Shown: piece after piece, positions 8,712 through 16,431 of the stretch
Position numbering within the stretch: position 1 is the first letter of the stretch
How the letters are laid out: every line of letters starts with the position of its first letter
Source: Mesorhizobium sp. SOD10
GTDB taxonomy: Bacteria; Pseudomonadota; Alphaproteobacteria; Rhizobiales; Rhizobiaceae
NCBI GenBank assembly: GCA_000824805.1
Contig: CCNA01000013.1
Coordinates: forward strand, 1-45,333
Reading direction: 5' to 3'
Length of the DNA stretch: 45,333 bases
Made by a program: the position numbers and the translations under genes
Notes under the pieces: model-generated
The model's input: only the letters and a program-made list of their open reading frames with translations
Told to the model about the DNA's origin: nothing
The model's database searches: none

Positions 8712-9420
8712 ATGCCCATCCAGCACCTCCTCCAGATTGACGAAGAGGAAGCCTAGGCGATCTTCCGCCAGTTCCGCTGGCCAAAGACGAATGGCGATCC
8801 CGTCTGCCCGCATTTGGCGTTCTCGACTGCTACGCGCTCCGCAGGCGGGGGTTCAGTGCTCCGGCTGCCGCCGCGAGTTCTCCGTCACCTCAGGCACCGT
8901 GTTCGCCTTCCACAAGCTCAGCTTGTGAAAGATGCTGGCCGCGATCTGGATGTCCGTGAACGCCGTGAAGGCATGGCCGCGCTGCACCTCTCCCGCCAGC
9001 TCGGCGTGCAGTACAAGACCGCCTGGGTCCTGTCGCTGAAGATCAAGGAAGCGCTGGGGCTGCGCCGCGTCGGCATGAAGCTCGAGGGCCAGGTCCAGAT
9101 GGACGGCAAGTACGCTGGCGGCCACATCAAGCCAGAGAACAAGGCCGAGGAGCGGATTGATCGCCGCCTGAAGAAAGAAGTACCTGAACATGAAGCGGCT
9201 ATGCGTGCTGGCGCTTGCGAGAAGAATGGCAGCGGGTTCGAGCGCACCTTCACGCGCATCGTCCGCGAGGAGCAGGGCGAGGCCGCCTGGGCGACGGTCC
9301 GCGACCATGTCAGACAGGACGCTACCGTCGTCACCGACGAACACCCCAGCTATGCCGACTTGGCCGGCCTCAACCAGCACAGGCAGGTGAACCACGCATG
9401 GCGCGAATCTGAAAGATCGC
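8712..9420 (+). pseudogene. IS1595-type transposase, stop codon, frameshifts and truncated end
   Basis: From ATG 8712 the reading MPIQHLLQIDEEEA meets an in-frame TAG, then continues as FRQFRWPKTNGDPVCPH, the zinc-ribbon N-terminus of IS1595-type transposases. The second zinc knuckle and FSVTSGTVFAFHKLSL lie in a different frame (about 8850-8928). The catalytic part returns in the first frame with LQLSRQLGVQYKT-like text (LSRQLGVQYKTAWVL), VQMDGKYAGGHIKPENK and VVTDEHPSYADLAGL. The homology stops near HAWRESER (about 9415), so the last third is missing. The element is dead. Its first 150 bases recur at 14085-14250. Confidence 0.8.
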
Positions 9421-9524
9421 GACGCGCTTTAGAGTTCGACGTGGCTGATGAACAGACACCCGCGCGCGCCCTGATTAGGAGCGCCGGTGGCCGGACAAAC
9501 TCCCGACTTTTCCGCTGTCGATTT

Positions 9525-9540
9525 TGTCGAATTGGCGACA
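9525..9540. promoter_or_regulatory. NifA upstream activator site (TGT-N10-ACA)
   Basis: TGTCGAATTGGCGACA matches the NifA site exactly (TGT, ten bases, ACA). It lies 78 bp upstream of the -24 element at 9618, a normal distance for NifA looping to a sigma-54 promoter. Confidence 0.7.
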
Positions 9541-9617
9541 ACTGGAGCTCGACCGAGACAGGCTCTTCGAGCGTAACCCCGCTGCAAAGTTTGAGAAAAA
9601 TCTCGGTTGGCCTGAAA

Positions 9618-9633
9618 TGGCATGATCTTTGTT
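9618..9633 (+). promoter_or_regulatory. Candidate sigma-54 -24/-12 promoter for the cytochrome c peroxidase
   Basis: TGGCATGATCTTTGTT fits the consensus TGGCACG-N4-TTGCW at most positions, but the -12 doublet is GT instead of GC. The NifA-type site upstream and the correct strand support it. The GT is the weak point. Confidence 0.5.
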
Positions 9634-9852
9634 GTTTTCCATTCGATGTGATCGCCGCGGCAAGAAGCGCGACGGGTCCGCTCGCAGAATAGCGGTCTCG
9701 TTAGAGCGGGGCCGCGCTTGCAAAATCGCTCGACGTCTTGGGCATTCATGCAATTCAGGAATGACTTCCAACTCTAGGTGCGAAGACGCGGTCCGGGCGG
9801 AGCGGTAGTTCGTTTGAAGGTTGCATCAACGCAATAGCGGGTACTTACGTCG

Positions 9853-10935
9853 ATGGGCTTCGTGAAGACATTTAGTGTCTCCTTCTTTCGCTTGGCGGCG
9901 GGATTTGCGTTTCTATGCTCTGCACTCACAGGCTGCCTGCTTGCCTCCACAGCCATGGGGCAGGACAACCTGCTGGATGTTGCGAGATCGCTGTTCAGCC
10001 CCATTCCCAAGCGTGCTGCAGACCTGGACGGCAATCCGGCGACCTTAGAGAAGCTCGAGTTGGGCAAGATGCTCTATTTCGAACCGCGGCTCTCGCAAGC
10101 TCACAACATCAGCTGCAACACCTGCCATCAAATCGGCCGTGCTGGCGGCGATGGCCGCTCCACCTCTATTGGCCATAACTGGCAGCGCGGCGGCCGCAAT
10201 GCGCCAACTGTATTCAACGCCGTCTTCAACATCGCCCAGTTTTGGGACGGACGGGCAGCGGATCTGACGGAGCAGGCCGGCGGCCCGATCTCCAACCCGA
10301 CGGAGATGGGGACCACTCCCGGGCACGCCGTCGAAGAGCTCAAGGGCATTCCTGGGTACGTTGAGGCGTTCGGCAAAGCCTTCCCCGATGAAACCGATCC
10401 CCTGAGATATGACAACATCGCGAAAGCCATCGCCGCGTTCGAGGCGACGCTGATCACGCCTAACGCACCCTTCGACAGGTATCTCGAAGGTAACGAAAAC
10501 GCAATTACCGCTGAACAGAAGGAGGGGCTCAGGCTTTTCGCCGACAAAGGATGCTCGTCTTGCCACAACGGCATCAACGTCGGCGGGAGCATGTACGCTC
10601 CTTTTGGGGTGGTCGAAAAGCCCGGCTGGGAGTTGCTGCCGCCTGACGACAAGGGACGCGTCGAGGTGACACAGAAGGTGGATGACGACTATGTCTTCAA
10701 GGTTCCTAGCTTGAGGAACGTCGCACTCACCGCCCCCTACTTTCACAGCGGCCGTACATGGGATCTAGAGCAAGCCGTGGCGGTGATGGGCACGACCCAG
10801 CTTGGTACGCAACTGAGCCCTGAGGAAGTCGACAAGATCACCGCTTTCCTACAGGCGCTCACCGGGGACCAGCCGAAGGTAACTTATCCAACCTTGCCGC
10901 CGAGCGTCGCGACGACACCCCGGCCGGCGCCGTGA
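9853..10935 (+). CDS. ccpA: Di-haem cytochrome c peroxidase
   Basis: The 360-residue product has two CxxCH haem c motifs, CNTCH at residues 88-92 and CSSCH at 234-238, and the CCP/MauG family blocks NAPTVFNAVFN, FWDGRAADL and VPSLRNVALTAPYFHSG. The N-terminus is a signal sequence (hydrophobic residues 11-34); LTGC at 25-28 also resembles a lipobox, so the protein may be a lipoprotein or a soluble periplasmic enzyme. Bacterial CCPs reduce hydrogen peroxide with electrons from cytochrome c or a copper protein. The NifA-type site and sigma-54-like element upstream suggest expression in nitrogen-fixing cells, where it would remove peroxide. The gene is convergent with rpoN2. Confidence 0.93.
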   Translation: MGFVKTFSVSFFRLAAGFAFLCSALTGCLLASTAMGQDNLLDVARSLFSPIPKRAADLDGNPATLEKLELGKMLYFEPRLSQAHNISCNTCHQIGRAGGDGRSTSIGHNWQRGGRNAPTVFNAVFNIAQFWDGRAADLTEQAGGPISNPTEMGTTPGHAVEELKGIPGYVEAFGKAFPDETDPLRYDNIAKAIAAFEATLITPNAPFDRYLEGNENAITAEQKEGLRLFADKGCSSCHNGINVGGSMYAPFGVVEKPGWELLPPDDKGRVEVTQKVDDDYVFKVPSLRNVALTAPYFHSGRTWDLEQAVAVMGTTQLGTQLSPEEVDKITAFLQALTGDQPKVTYPTLPPSVATTPRPAP

Positions 10936-10981
10936 CCGCATAATCTTGCGAGAGACGCCGAGAAGGGGCCAGACGTCTGCT

Positions 10982-12439
10982 TCAATCTTGATCGCCAATG
11001 AGCCATAGCCGCTTTTCCCGGCGCCGTCGCACGGAGGAGGGAATGTTCATCGCCTCGCGATACTTTGTGACGGTGCGGCGCGCAACATTGATGCCGGTTT
11101 CCTTCAGCCGGGCGGCAATCTCGTCGTCGGAAAGCACGTCACCGGGCGATTCTTGAGCAATTATCGCTTTGATCTGATGGCGGACAGCTTCGGCGGAGTG
11201 CGCGTCGCCGCCTTGGCAGGAGGCAATCGCGACGGTGAAAAAATACTTCAGTTCGAACACCCCGCGCGGGGTAAGCATATACTTGTTCGAGGTCACCCGG
11301 CTCACCGTCGATTCATGCACGTTGATCGCCTCAGCGACAGTCCTGAGATTGAGAGGCCGCAGATGAGCCACGCCATGTTGGAAAAAGGCATCCTGTTGGC
11401 GCACGATTTCAGTCGCAACCTTAAGAATTGTCTTGGCACGCTGATCCAGGCTGCGGATTAACCAATTCGCGTTTTGCAGGCATTCGTTCAGAAACGCTTG
11501 ATCTTTCGGATTCCGGGCGGCGTGCCGCGAGATTTCGGTGAAATAGGTTTGGTTGATCAAAACCTTGGGCAAGGCGTCCGGATCAAGTTCGATCTGCCAT
11601 CCACCTCCGGGCGAAGGCGTGACCCAGACGTCGGGTATGATGGATTCCGGCGCTCCGGATTGGAATCGGTTGCCAGGCTTGGGATCGAGCGCACGGATTT
11701 CATGCAACATCTCGACAAGGTCTTCTTCATCGACGCAGCAATGCTGCTTCAACGCCTGAAAATCGCGTCTGGCAACCATCTCAAGGTTCGCGACCAAAGC
11801 GGCCATTGCCGGATCGAACCGGTCGCGCTGACGCAACTGGATCTCGAGACATTCGCTGAGAGTGCGAGCAAAAATTCCCGGTGGATCAAACTGCTGCAAG
11901 GTTGCGAGAACCCGTTCCACATCCGTCTCGCGGGCGTTCAGTTTGCCGGCCAGTCCCACAAGGTCCACGCGAAGATAGCCCGTATCTTCCAGATGGGCTG
12001 CGAGCTCGCCTGCAATCAGCCGCTCCTGTGGTGTGAATGCAGTGAGCGCGATTTGACCAGCGACGTGGTCGTGCAATGTTTCGGTGCAGGCGGCGAACTC
12101 GTCCAGGGCAGGGCGGCTATCCGCAGGGGTGTTCGTCGTGTTGCGCGGGGATTTCCATTCCCCCAGTCGTTCTGTGGCCGCCGCGCTCGTCGGCCTATCC
12201 ATGTCTTTTTCGCGTGCGCCAATGGACTGGTCTGCCGAACTCGGCACGTCGCCAAGAGCCTCACCGTCGTTTGAAGCTGGCTCCAAAAGCGGATTTTTCT
12301 CGAGTTCCTGCTCCACGAATTGATGCAGTTCGGCGCGAGCTAACTGTAGCAGGCGAATCGACTCAATGAGCTGAGGCGATGCCACCATAGATTGCTTCTG
12401 GCGTTGAAGCAGCCTTGCCGAGGACAGCATGTTGAGCAC
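10982..12439 (-). CDS. rpoN2: RNA polymerase sigma-54 factor, symbiotic copy
   Basis: The 485-residue product has all three sigma-54 regions. Region I at the N-terminus is Gln/Leu-rich with QSMVASPQLIESIRLLQL and ELEKNPLLE. An acidic linker follows. The core-binding and helix-turn-helix region includes LRTVAEAINVHESTVSRVTS. The RpoN box ARRTVTKYREAMNIPSS is near the C-terminus (about residues 451-467). The sigma factor binds -24/-12 promoters and needs an activator such as NifA. The start is GTG 12439 (GGAG four bases upstream) or ATG 12430. It lies 61 bp downstream of prxS in the same direction, as in the prxS-rpoN2 operon known from Rhizobium etli. A strong sigma-54 promoter at 13694-13709 lies upstream of this operon, so the gene is probably autoregulated. 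Confidence 0.95.
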   Translation of the reverse strand: MLNMLSSARLLQRQKQSMVASPQLIESIRLLQLARAELHQFVEQELEKNPLLEPASNDGEALGDVPSSADQSIGAREKDMDRPTSAAATERLGEWKSPRNTTNTPADSRPALDEFAACTETLHDHVAGQIALTAFTPQERLIAGELAAHLEDTGYLRVDLVGLAGKLNARETDVERVLATLQQFDPPGIFARTLSECLEIQLRQRDRFDPAMAALVANLEMVARRDFQALKQHCCVDEEDLVEMLHEIRALDPKPGNRFQSGAPESIIPDVWVTPSPGGGWQIELDPDALPKVLINQTYFTEISRHAARNPKDQAFLNECLQNANWLIRSLDQRAKTILKVATEIVRQQDAFFQHGVAHLRPLNLRTVAEAINVHESTVSRVTSNKYMLTPRGVFELKYFFTVAIASCQGGDAHSAEAVRHQIKAIIAQESPGDVLSDDEIAARLKETGINVARRTVTKYREAMNIPSSVRRRREKRLWLIGDQD

Positions 12440-12500
12440 GAAACTCCAATCGAGGAGGCTCTTGGCCGTGCGTTAATGGGATTGCCAGACGCTCACTTGA

Positions 12501-13037
12501 TCAGGCGGCGGCCTGCAGTGTTTCAAGAACGTTCTGCGGGGATGACACATCATAGGGATCGCTCTCGCAATTGTCGGAGAAACCTTCCTCCTCGAACCAC
12601 TGCTCCACCGCACCATCGTTGATCAGGGCGGCGTAGCGCCAGGAGCGCATTCCGAAGCCGAGATTGTCCTTGGCAACCAGCATACCCATTTTGCGCGTGA
12701 ACTCGCCTGAGCCGTCCGGGATAAGCTCGACCTTCTGCAGCCCCAAGGATTTGCCCCACGCATTCATGACAAAGGCATCGTTGACGGAGAGGCAGTAGAT
12801 TGCGTCAACTCCTTCCTTCTTGAACTCGTCGTAGAGCTTTTCGAAATTGGGCAGTTGGTAGGTCGAGCAGGTCGGAGTGAAGGCGCCAGGAAGCGAGAAC
12901 AGGATAACGCGCTTGCCACCGAAATAGTCGTCGGATGTCTTGTTTTCCCAGCGGTATGGATTTGGCCCCTCGATGGACTCGTCGCGAACACGCGTGCGAA
13001 AGGTAACGAAGGGAACCTTCTTCGTGATGGTCATCAA
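12501..13037 (-). CDS. prxS: Peroxiredoxin (Prx5/AhpC-TSA class), rpoN2-linked
   Basis: The 178-residue product has the Prx5-like block FSLPGAFTPTCSTYQLP with peroxidatic Cys57, followed by YCLSVNDAFVMNAWGK and an LGFGMRSWRYA segment. It reduces hydrogen peroxide and alkyl peroxides in the cytoplasm, usually with glutaredoxin or thioredoxin. The ribosome site AAAGGAG precedes the double ATG (13037/13034). The start overlaps the stop of the Irr-like gene by four bases (ATGA), so translation is probably coupled. In R. etli prxS is expressed in bacteroids together with rpoN2; the sigma-54 promoter upstream of the present operon suggests the same. Protection of nitrogenase against peroxides is the likely role. 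Confidence 0.92.
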   Translation of the reverse strand: MMTITKKVPFVTFRTRVRDESIEGPNPYRWENKTSDDYFGGKRVILFSLPGAFTPTCSTYQLPNFEKLYDEFKKEGVDAIYCLSVNDAFVMNAWGKSLGLQKVELIPDGSGEFTRKMGMLVAKDNLGFGMRSWRYAALINDGAVEQWFEEEGFSDNCESDPYDVSSPQNVLETLQAAA

Positions 13038-13612
13038 GTGCTCCTTTTATAAGAAAACTGGCATGGCTTCTCGGTTTGGGCCGACGTAACGTCGACTCGG
13101 CAGGCATGCCGGACATGAGATGAAGGCCTTCGCGGCTTCCAAATCGCTCTTCCATCCGGTGGTACGGGAAGGCCTTGGCCCACCCTCTTCGTCATCCGAA
13201 TGGCTGGATCGATATCGGCGATTTGGGCGGTCCGAGCAACCCCTTTAGGGCAATTGGCGCTGCAAGGGATGTCGATGACTAGCTGCTTCTCGTCGAGGAG
13301 AAAGTGGTGGCGATCGACAGTGTCAATCTCGAAATAGCCGTGTGGTGCCGCAACGTTGAGGTCGCGCAAAGGTCTCGCTTTACGAAAATGGTTCTGCGTA
13401 TTGTAGATGGTTGCCGGTGGCGCCTCGACGTCGATTGGGGTGAGCCTTCGATGCAGTGCTTCGGCATTCACATGCTGATAAGGACCGGCAAACAGCAATT
13501 GGGAGCACGCCGCGGTGTTGGATGTCGGCCTCCGAGCACACCTGCGCAGAAAAGCTGGCGAGCGCTGACGTCTGGAGGGGACGACCTCCCGATGCTTATC
13601 CGCGGTAGTCAC
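13034..13612 (-). CDS. Irr-like protein of the Fur family, divergent or decaying
   Basis: The middle of this 192-residue frame aligns with the iron response regulator Irr: a PYQHVNAEALHRRL recognition-region segment, then PPATIYNTQNHFRKARPLRD where Irr has the conserved ATVYNTL helix, then YFEIDTVDRHHFLLDE where Irr has its HHHF metal/haem motif, then LVIDIP. One His of the HHH motif is replaced by Arg (RHHF). The first 30 or so residues are poorly conserved, and about 45 extra residues follow the normal Irr end. The frame is open across the whole gene, overlaps prxS by four bases and has a sigma-54 promoter 80 bp upstream. Irr proteins couple iron or haem status to gene expression. This copy may be diverged or non-functional. 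Confidence 0.55.
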   Translation of the reverse strand: MTTADKHREVVPSRRQRSPAFLRRCARRPTSNTAACSQLLFAGPYQHVNAEALHRRLTPIDVEAPPATIYNTQNHFRKARPLRDLNVAAPHGYFEIDTVDRHHFLLDEKQLVIDIPCSANCPKGVARTAQIADIDPAIRMTKRVGQGLPVPPDGRAIWKPRRPSSHVRHACRVDVTSAQTEKPCQFSYKRST

Positions 13613-13693
13613 CGTCGCCTCAAGCGCTTGTCTGGAGTCACCAATGGTCCGCCCGTCGCTTTGTTTGTGGTTCGATGGTTCTAATGAGCTTGT

Positions 13694-13709
13694 CGCAAAT
13701 GCCGTGCCA
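13694..13709 (-). promoter_or_regulatory. Sigma-54 promoter for the Irr-like / prxS / rpoN2 operon
   Basis: On the minus strand TGGCACGGCATTTGCG matches TGGCACG-N4-TTGCW at all positions except the last base. It points at the Irr-like gene (start 13612), prxS and rpoN2. No perfect TGT-N10-ACA site lies upstream; the best near-match is TGTAACATCTCAGGCA at 13825-13840, which has GCA instead of ACA. Confidence 0.75.
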
Positions 13710-14080
13710 TCTGACGTGCAGCGGGGATGGAAGCGATTTTTACCTTGAGTAGAAGGACCATGCTTTCGGGGTCGCCATGGAGGAAAGCCTTACGTCTAAG
13801 ACGGCGGTCTCGTCGGGCTGAACGTGTAACATCTCAGGCAGCTAATGCTCGTGAAACATACAAGGCGTTTCCACGTGAGACTCGACGAACCTTCTTGTGT
13901 CAGAAGGTGGACGAAAATGTCGGAAGCTATACCAAGGGCAGGGGGCCGGGCCGCGAGAAGGGAGAAGTGGTGGAACGGAGACGATACCTATGTGAACCGA
14001 AGCGCAGCTTCGTCCGCGCGTGGCCGAATGGGAAAGGCCCGGACTGAATTCCTTTATGTCAATGAACTCTGTGCTGTTTC
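13710..14080. other. Intergenic region upstream of the rpoN2 operon promoter
   Basis: No coding region is supported. Three near-matches to NifA sites (13825, 13895, 13918) differ from TGT-N10-ACA by one base each. The right end joins the IS1595 fragment. Confidence 0.3.
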
Positions 14081-14084
14081 GGCA

Positions 14085-14250
14085 AGCCGGTAAGAACTCG
14101 CGGCGGCAGCCGGAGCACTTGAAAGCGCGCCTGCGGCGCGTAGCAGACGAGAAGGCCGCAATGCGTGCAGACGGGCTCGCCATTCGTCTTTGGCCAGCGG
14201 AAATGGCAGAAGGTCATGTTGGCTTCCTCCTCGTCAATCCGACGAGGTCC
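14085..14250 (-). pseudogene. N-terminal fragment of an IS1595-type transposase
   Basis: On the minus strand the text IDEEEANMTFCHFRWPKTNG and then EPVCTHCGLLVCYAPQARF is the zinc-ribbon N-terminus of the same IS1595-type transposase seen at 8712. A frameshift follows, then KCSGCRREF, after which the homology stops abruptly. Only about 55 codons remain. It is a second copy of the element at 8712-9420, in the opposite orientation, and unlike that copy it retains both Cys of the first knuckle. Confidence 0.75.
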
Positions 14251-14446
14251 TCCAACCAGCGTCGTATGCTTATCCCCTCAACATTGGGTGGACCCTCGGT
14301 GGATATTTCCGCGGGAGTCGATCGGTTCCTCACATTGGGGCTGACAGGTGGAACGGGCCGTTGTGCTGCGGTGAATTCTATTATGAGGCGCGATGCCAGA
14401 TTGCCCGTGGGTCGACTCTGTCGGGCGAAGGAACTATATACCCAGC

Positions 14447-14788
14447 ATGGTTCGCGCGATTACGAAAACCCATATCATTGGCGCTGCTGAAGGTTTTTCA
14501 GCAGTGGACGGGCTTGTATTGGCTACGGTCAACGCGCCCTACAAGCGGGATATCAGCGTAGCGGCGCTGCGGGAGTGTATTGCCAAGGCCAAACTGGACG
14601 ATTGGCCCGTCCATGTCGCCACTTTCTTCACAGACGTGGAGCCTTTTCTCGTTTTTCAATTTGCAAGCGCTCACGGTATCTCTAAATCCAAGCTCGCCAA
14701 GGCTTACATGGCAACGAAGGCCGCGACGGGCGAGTACAATCCGGATTTGGAGAGCGAACTTGTCTCACTGGCTTCTTCTCCTCGATAG
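14447..14788 (+). CDS. Hypothetical first gene of a nucleotidyltransferase module
   Basis: The frame gives 113 residues from ATG 14447 (or 131 from ATG 14393), with MVRAITKTHIIGAAEGFSAV at the start and LVFQFASAHGISKSKLAKAY near the middle. I do not recognise the family. The end overlaps the probable start of the nucleotidyltransferase gene (TTG 14760) by 29 bases, so the two are one transcription and translation unit. The order of a small first gene followed by a nucleotidyltransferase resembles type IV toxin-antitoxin pairs, and an antitoxin role is an inference. The ribosome site (AAGGA, 14428-14432) is rather far from 14447. Confidence 0.55.
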   Translation: MVRAITKTHIIGAAEGFSAVDGLVLATVNAPYKRDISVAALRECIAKAKLDDWPVHVATFFTDVEPFLVFQFASAHGISKSKLAKAYMATKAATGEYNPDLESELVSLASSPR

Positions 14789-15440
14789 AGCAGTAGCAGG
14801 CCTCGATCGACTCCGCGCGAAAGGGCAACCCGTCCCCGATTGGGTGCTCGGGGGCGGTACCGCTCTGATGGTCCACACTGGTCATCGCCTGAGCAAGGAC
14901 ATCGACGCTTTCATCGATGACCCCCAGTATTTGTCGATCCTTTCACCCCGATTGGGTGGCGAAGGCATCTGGGAACATCAGGCATATGATGAGGCGGCAA
15001 ACTACCTCAAACTGATCTACCCAGAAGGCGAGATCGATTTTATCGTCGCTTCTTACATTACTAATGTGCCAACGGAGCGGAAGATCATTGGCGGGAGTGG
15101 ACGTAGTCAGGGACTTTCCCATTCGATTGAAATTGAACACCCGGTGGAGATTGCCTTAAAGAAGCTCAACTATCGTGGCTCTTTGTTGAAGGTCCGCGAC
15201 GTATTCGATATCGCAGTAGTGGACCACCTATTCTCGGATTTGCTCCAGGACAACCTACATTTCGTGTCGCATTTGAAAGCGGCTATTGGCACCAGGTTAA
15301 TCAATCTCCAAGAAGATTATGTTCGCAATGAATTGGCGGAACTCAATATCGCTGAAGAATGGCGATCCATTGCCGAAATCTGCCTCGATCGCATGAGGGA
15401 GATTGCGGAGGCTATTCCCGAGCCCAAATCCACGCCATAG
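14760..15440 (+). CDS. Nucleotidyltransferase, AbiEii-like toxin candidate
   Basis: The 226-residue product has the nucleotidyltransferase core: WVLGGGTALMVHTGHRLSKD, with the GG-x-A-L motif, then DIDAFIDD as the metal-binding acidic motif, EIDFIVASYI as the third acidic strand, and EIALKKLNYRG with a conserved Lys. The frame is open back to 14580, but that part overlaps the upstream gene. TTG 14760 with GGAGAG five bases upstream is the best start. AbiEii-like proteins modify tRNA or other nucleic acids by adding nucleotides and act in phage defence or plasmid maintenance. The gene appears intact, in contrast to the other two nucleotidyltransferase genes in this window. Confidence 0.7.
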   Translation: MSHWLLLLDRAVAGLDRLRAKGQPVPDWVLGGGTALMVHTGHRLSKDIDAFIDDPQYLSILSPRLGGEGIWEHQAYDEAANYLKLIYPEGEIDFIVASYITNVPTERKIIGGSGRSQGLSHSIEIEHPVEIALKKLNYRGSLLKVRDVFDIAVVDHLFSDLLQDNLHFVSHLKAAIGTRLINLQEDYVRNELAELNIAEEWRSIAEICLDRMREIAEAIPEPKSTP

Positions 15441-16431
15441 CCGGAGCCTTCGGGTAACGGCCCTTCGAAGAAGACGCATTGCCTGCGGTTGAATAATGCC
15501 GATAAGGGATTTGGTGGCGGTTGGGCGGTTGCTACCGAATAGCGCGAATTTCTAGGGTCTGCCGCTCATCAAGGAGCTGAAAATCATCGTATTTTCCGGC
15601 GGACCTCATCTTGCCTTGAGCGATATCACCGCCGACAGGGTTTCGGGGTACAGACGCAACGCCGGAGTTCAATAGCTGCTGGATCGCCAGAAATTCAACT
15701 GGAAATTCTGCGCTCGAATTCATGGCGGGACCGTGCTTGGCCAAGAGGAAGCCTTGGAGAGAAAAGGCCCGCTGCCGGGAGGAGGTGGCAACGGGCCCGA
15801 TTCGAAAACGGCACTAGAGGGGGTGTGCCGCATTCAAGATCGGCATCGCATCTAGAGAGTTGATGGCCGACACCCTCATAGTAGCTTCCGCGTCAGATAT
15901 TGCAACGCACAAATGTCATACCGCAATGCAAAATCAGCATTGGCCTGCCGCAAAAAGAGCCCACAATCGGGGCGACCATGACGTTATCCCACAAGACACC
16001 GACAGGTGGAAATCGAGCCGCAGCAGCCGACCCGTGCCGACAGGTGGCGCTCTTCCAGTCACATCGCTGAGCCTACCGGTTGTAACAAAGCGCGGTTGAC
16101 TGTGCCTCCTATCCGCAAAAGCTGCGAGACGCCAAGCGTCCAATCGAGCTTTTGTATTCCAAGGCCGGTAACGCGCTGCATAGCCATGGTCGGCGCCCAC
16201 GAAGGACCGACGACAAAAAGCAGCGCGCAAGACAGCTGGCGCGCGACCTCACCGTCCGCAAACGCGCGCTTGGGAAGGACCGCTTCACTATCGTTTTGGG
16301 CCCAGCCGCCGGAATCGATCGTGTCGCTCACGTAACGGCCATCACTAACGGCGCACGCACGACTGCGGATCGGTACGCCTCTCAGCACCTAGCATCCATG
16401 ATCCGCCCATGGAGCAAAGCAAGTCAGAGCT
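15441..16431. other. Gene-poor stretch between two nucleotidyltransferase modules
   Basis: No gene is supported in this 1-kb stretch. A 63-codon minus-strand frame (15721 to 15532, MNSSAEFPVEFLAIQQLLNS...) is open but unrecognised. An imperfect hairpin, GGCCCGCTGCC / GGCAACGGGCC, lies at 15766-15797. Longer overlapping frames between 15934 and 16430 look like chance openings in GC-rich DNA. Confidence 0.35.
15766..15797. terminator. GC-rich hairpin without T-run
   Basis: GGCCCGCTGCC pairs with GGCAACGGGCC (10 of 11 positions) around a 10-base loop. It lies 326 bp after the nucleotidyltransferase gene. There is no T-run, so termination is uncertain. Confidence 0.25.

Larger units (their letters stand above)
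9421..9852. promoter_or_regulatory. Intergenic region before the cytochrome c peroxidase
   Basis: No gene is recognised in these 432 bases. They contain a perfect NifA-type site and a sigma-54-like element, listed separately, followed by a leader of about 200 bases before ATG 9853. Confidence 0.5.

Noticed and set aside
8643..8813. N-terminal extension of the ISAs1 transposase frame up to ATG 8813
   Set aside because: It crosses the right inverted repeat and runs antisense to the IS1595 gene, so it is not part of the native protein.
15934..16430. Overlapping frames of about 100 residues on both strands
   Set aside because: No domain, no ribosome site and atypical composition; probably chance openings.
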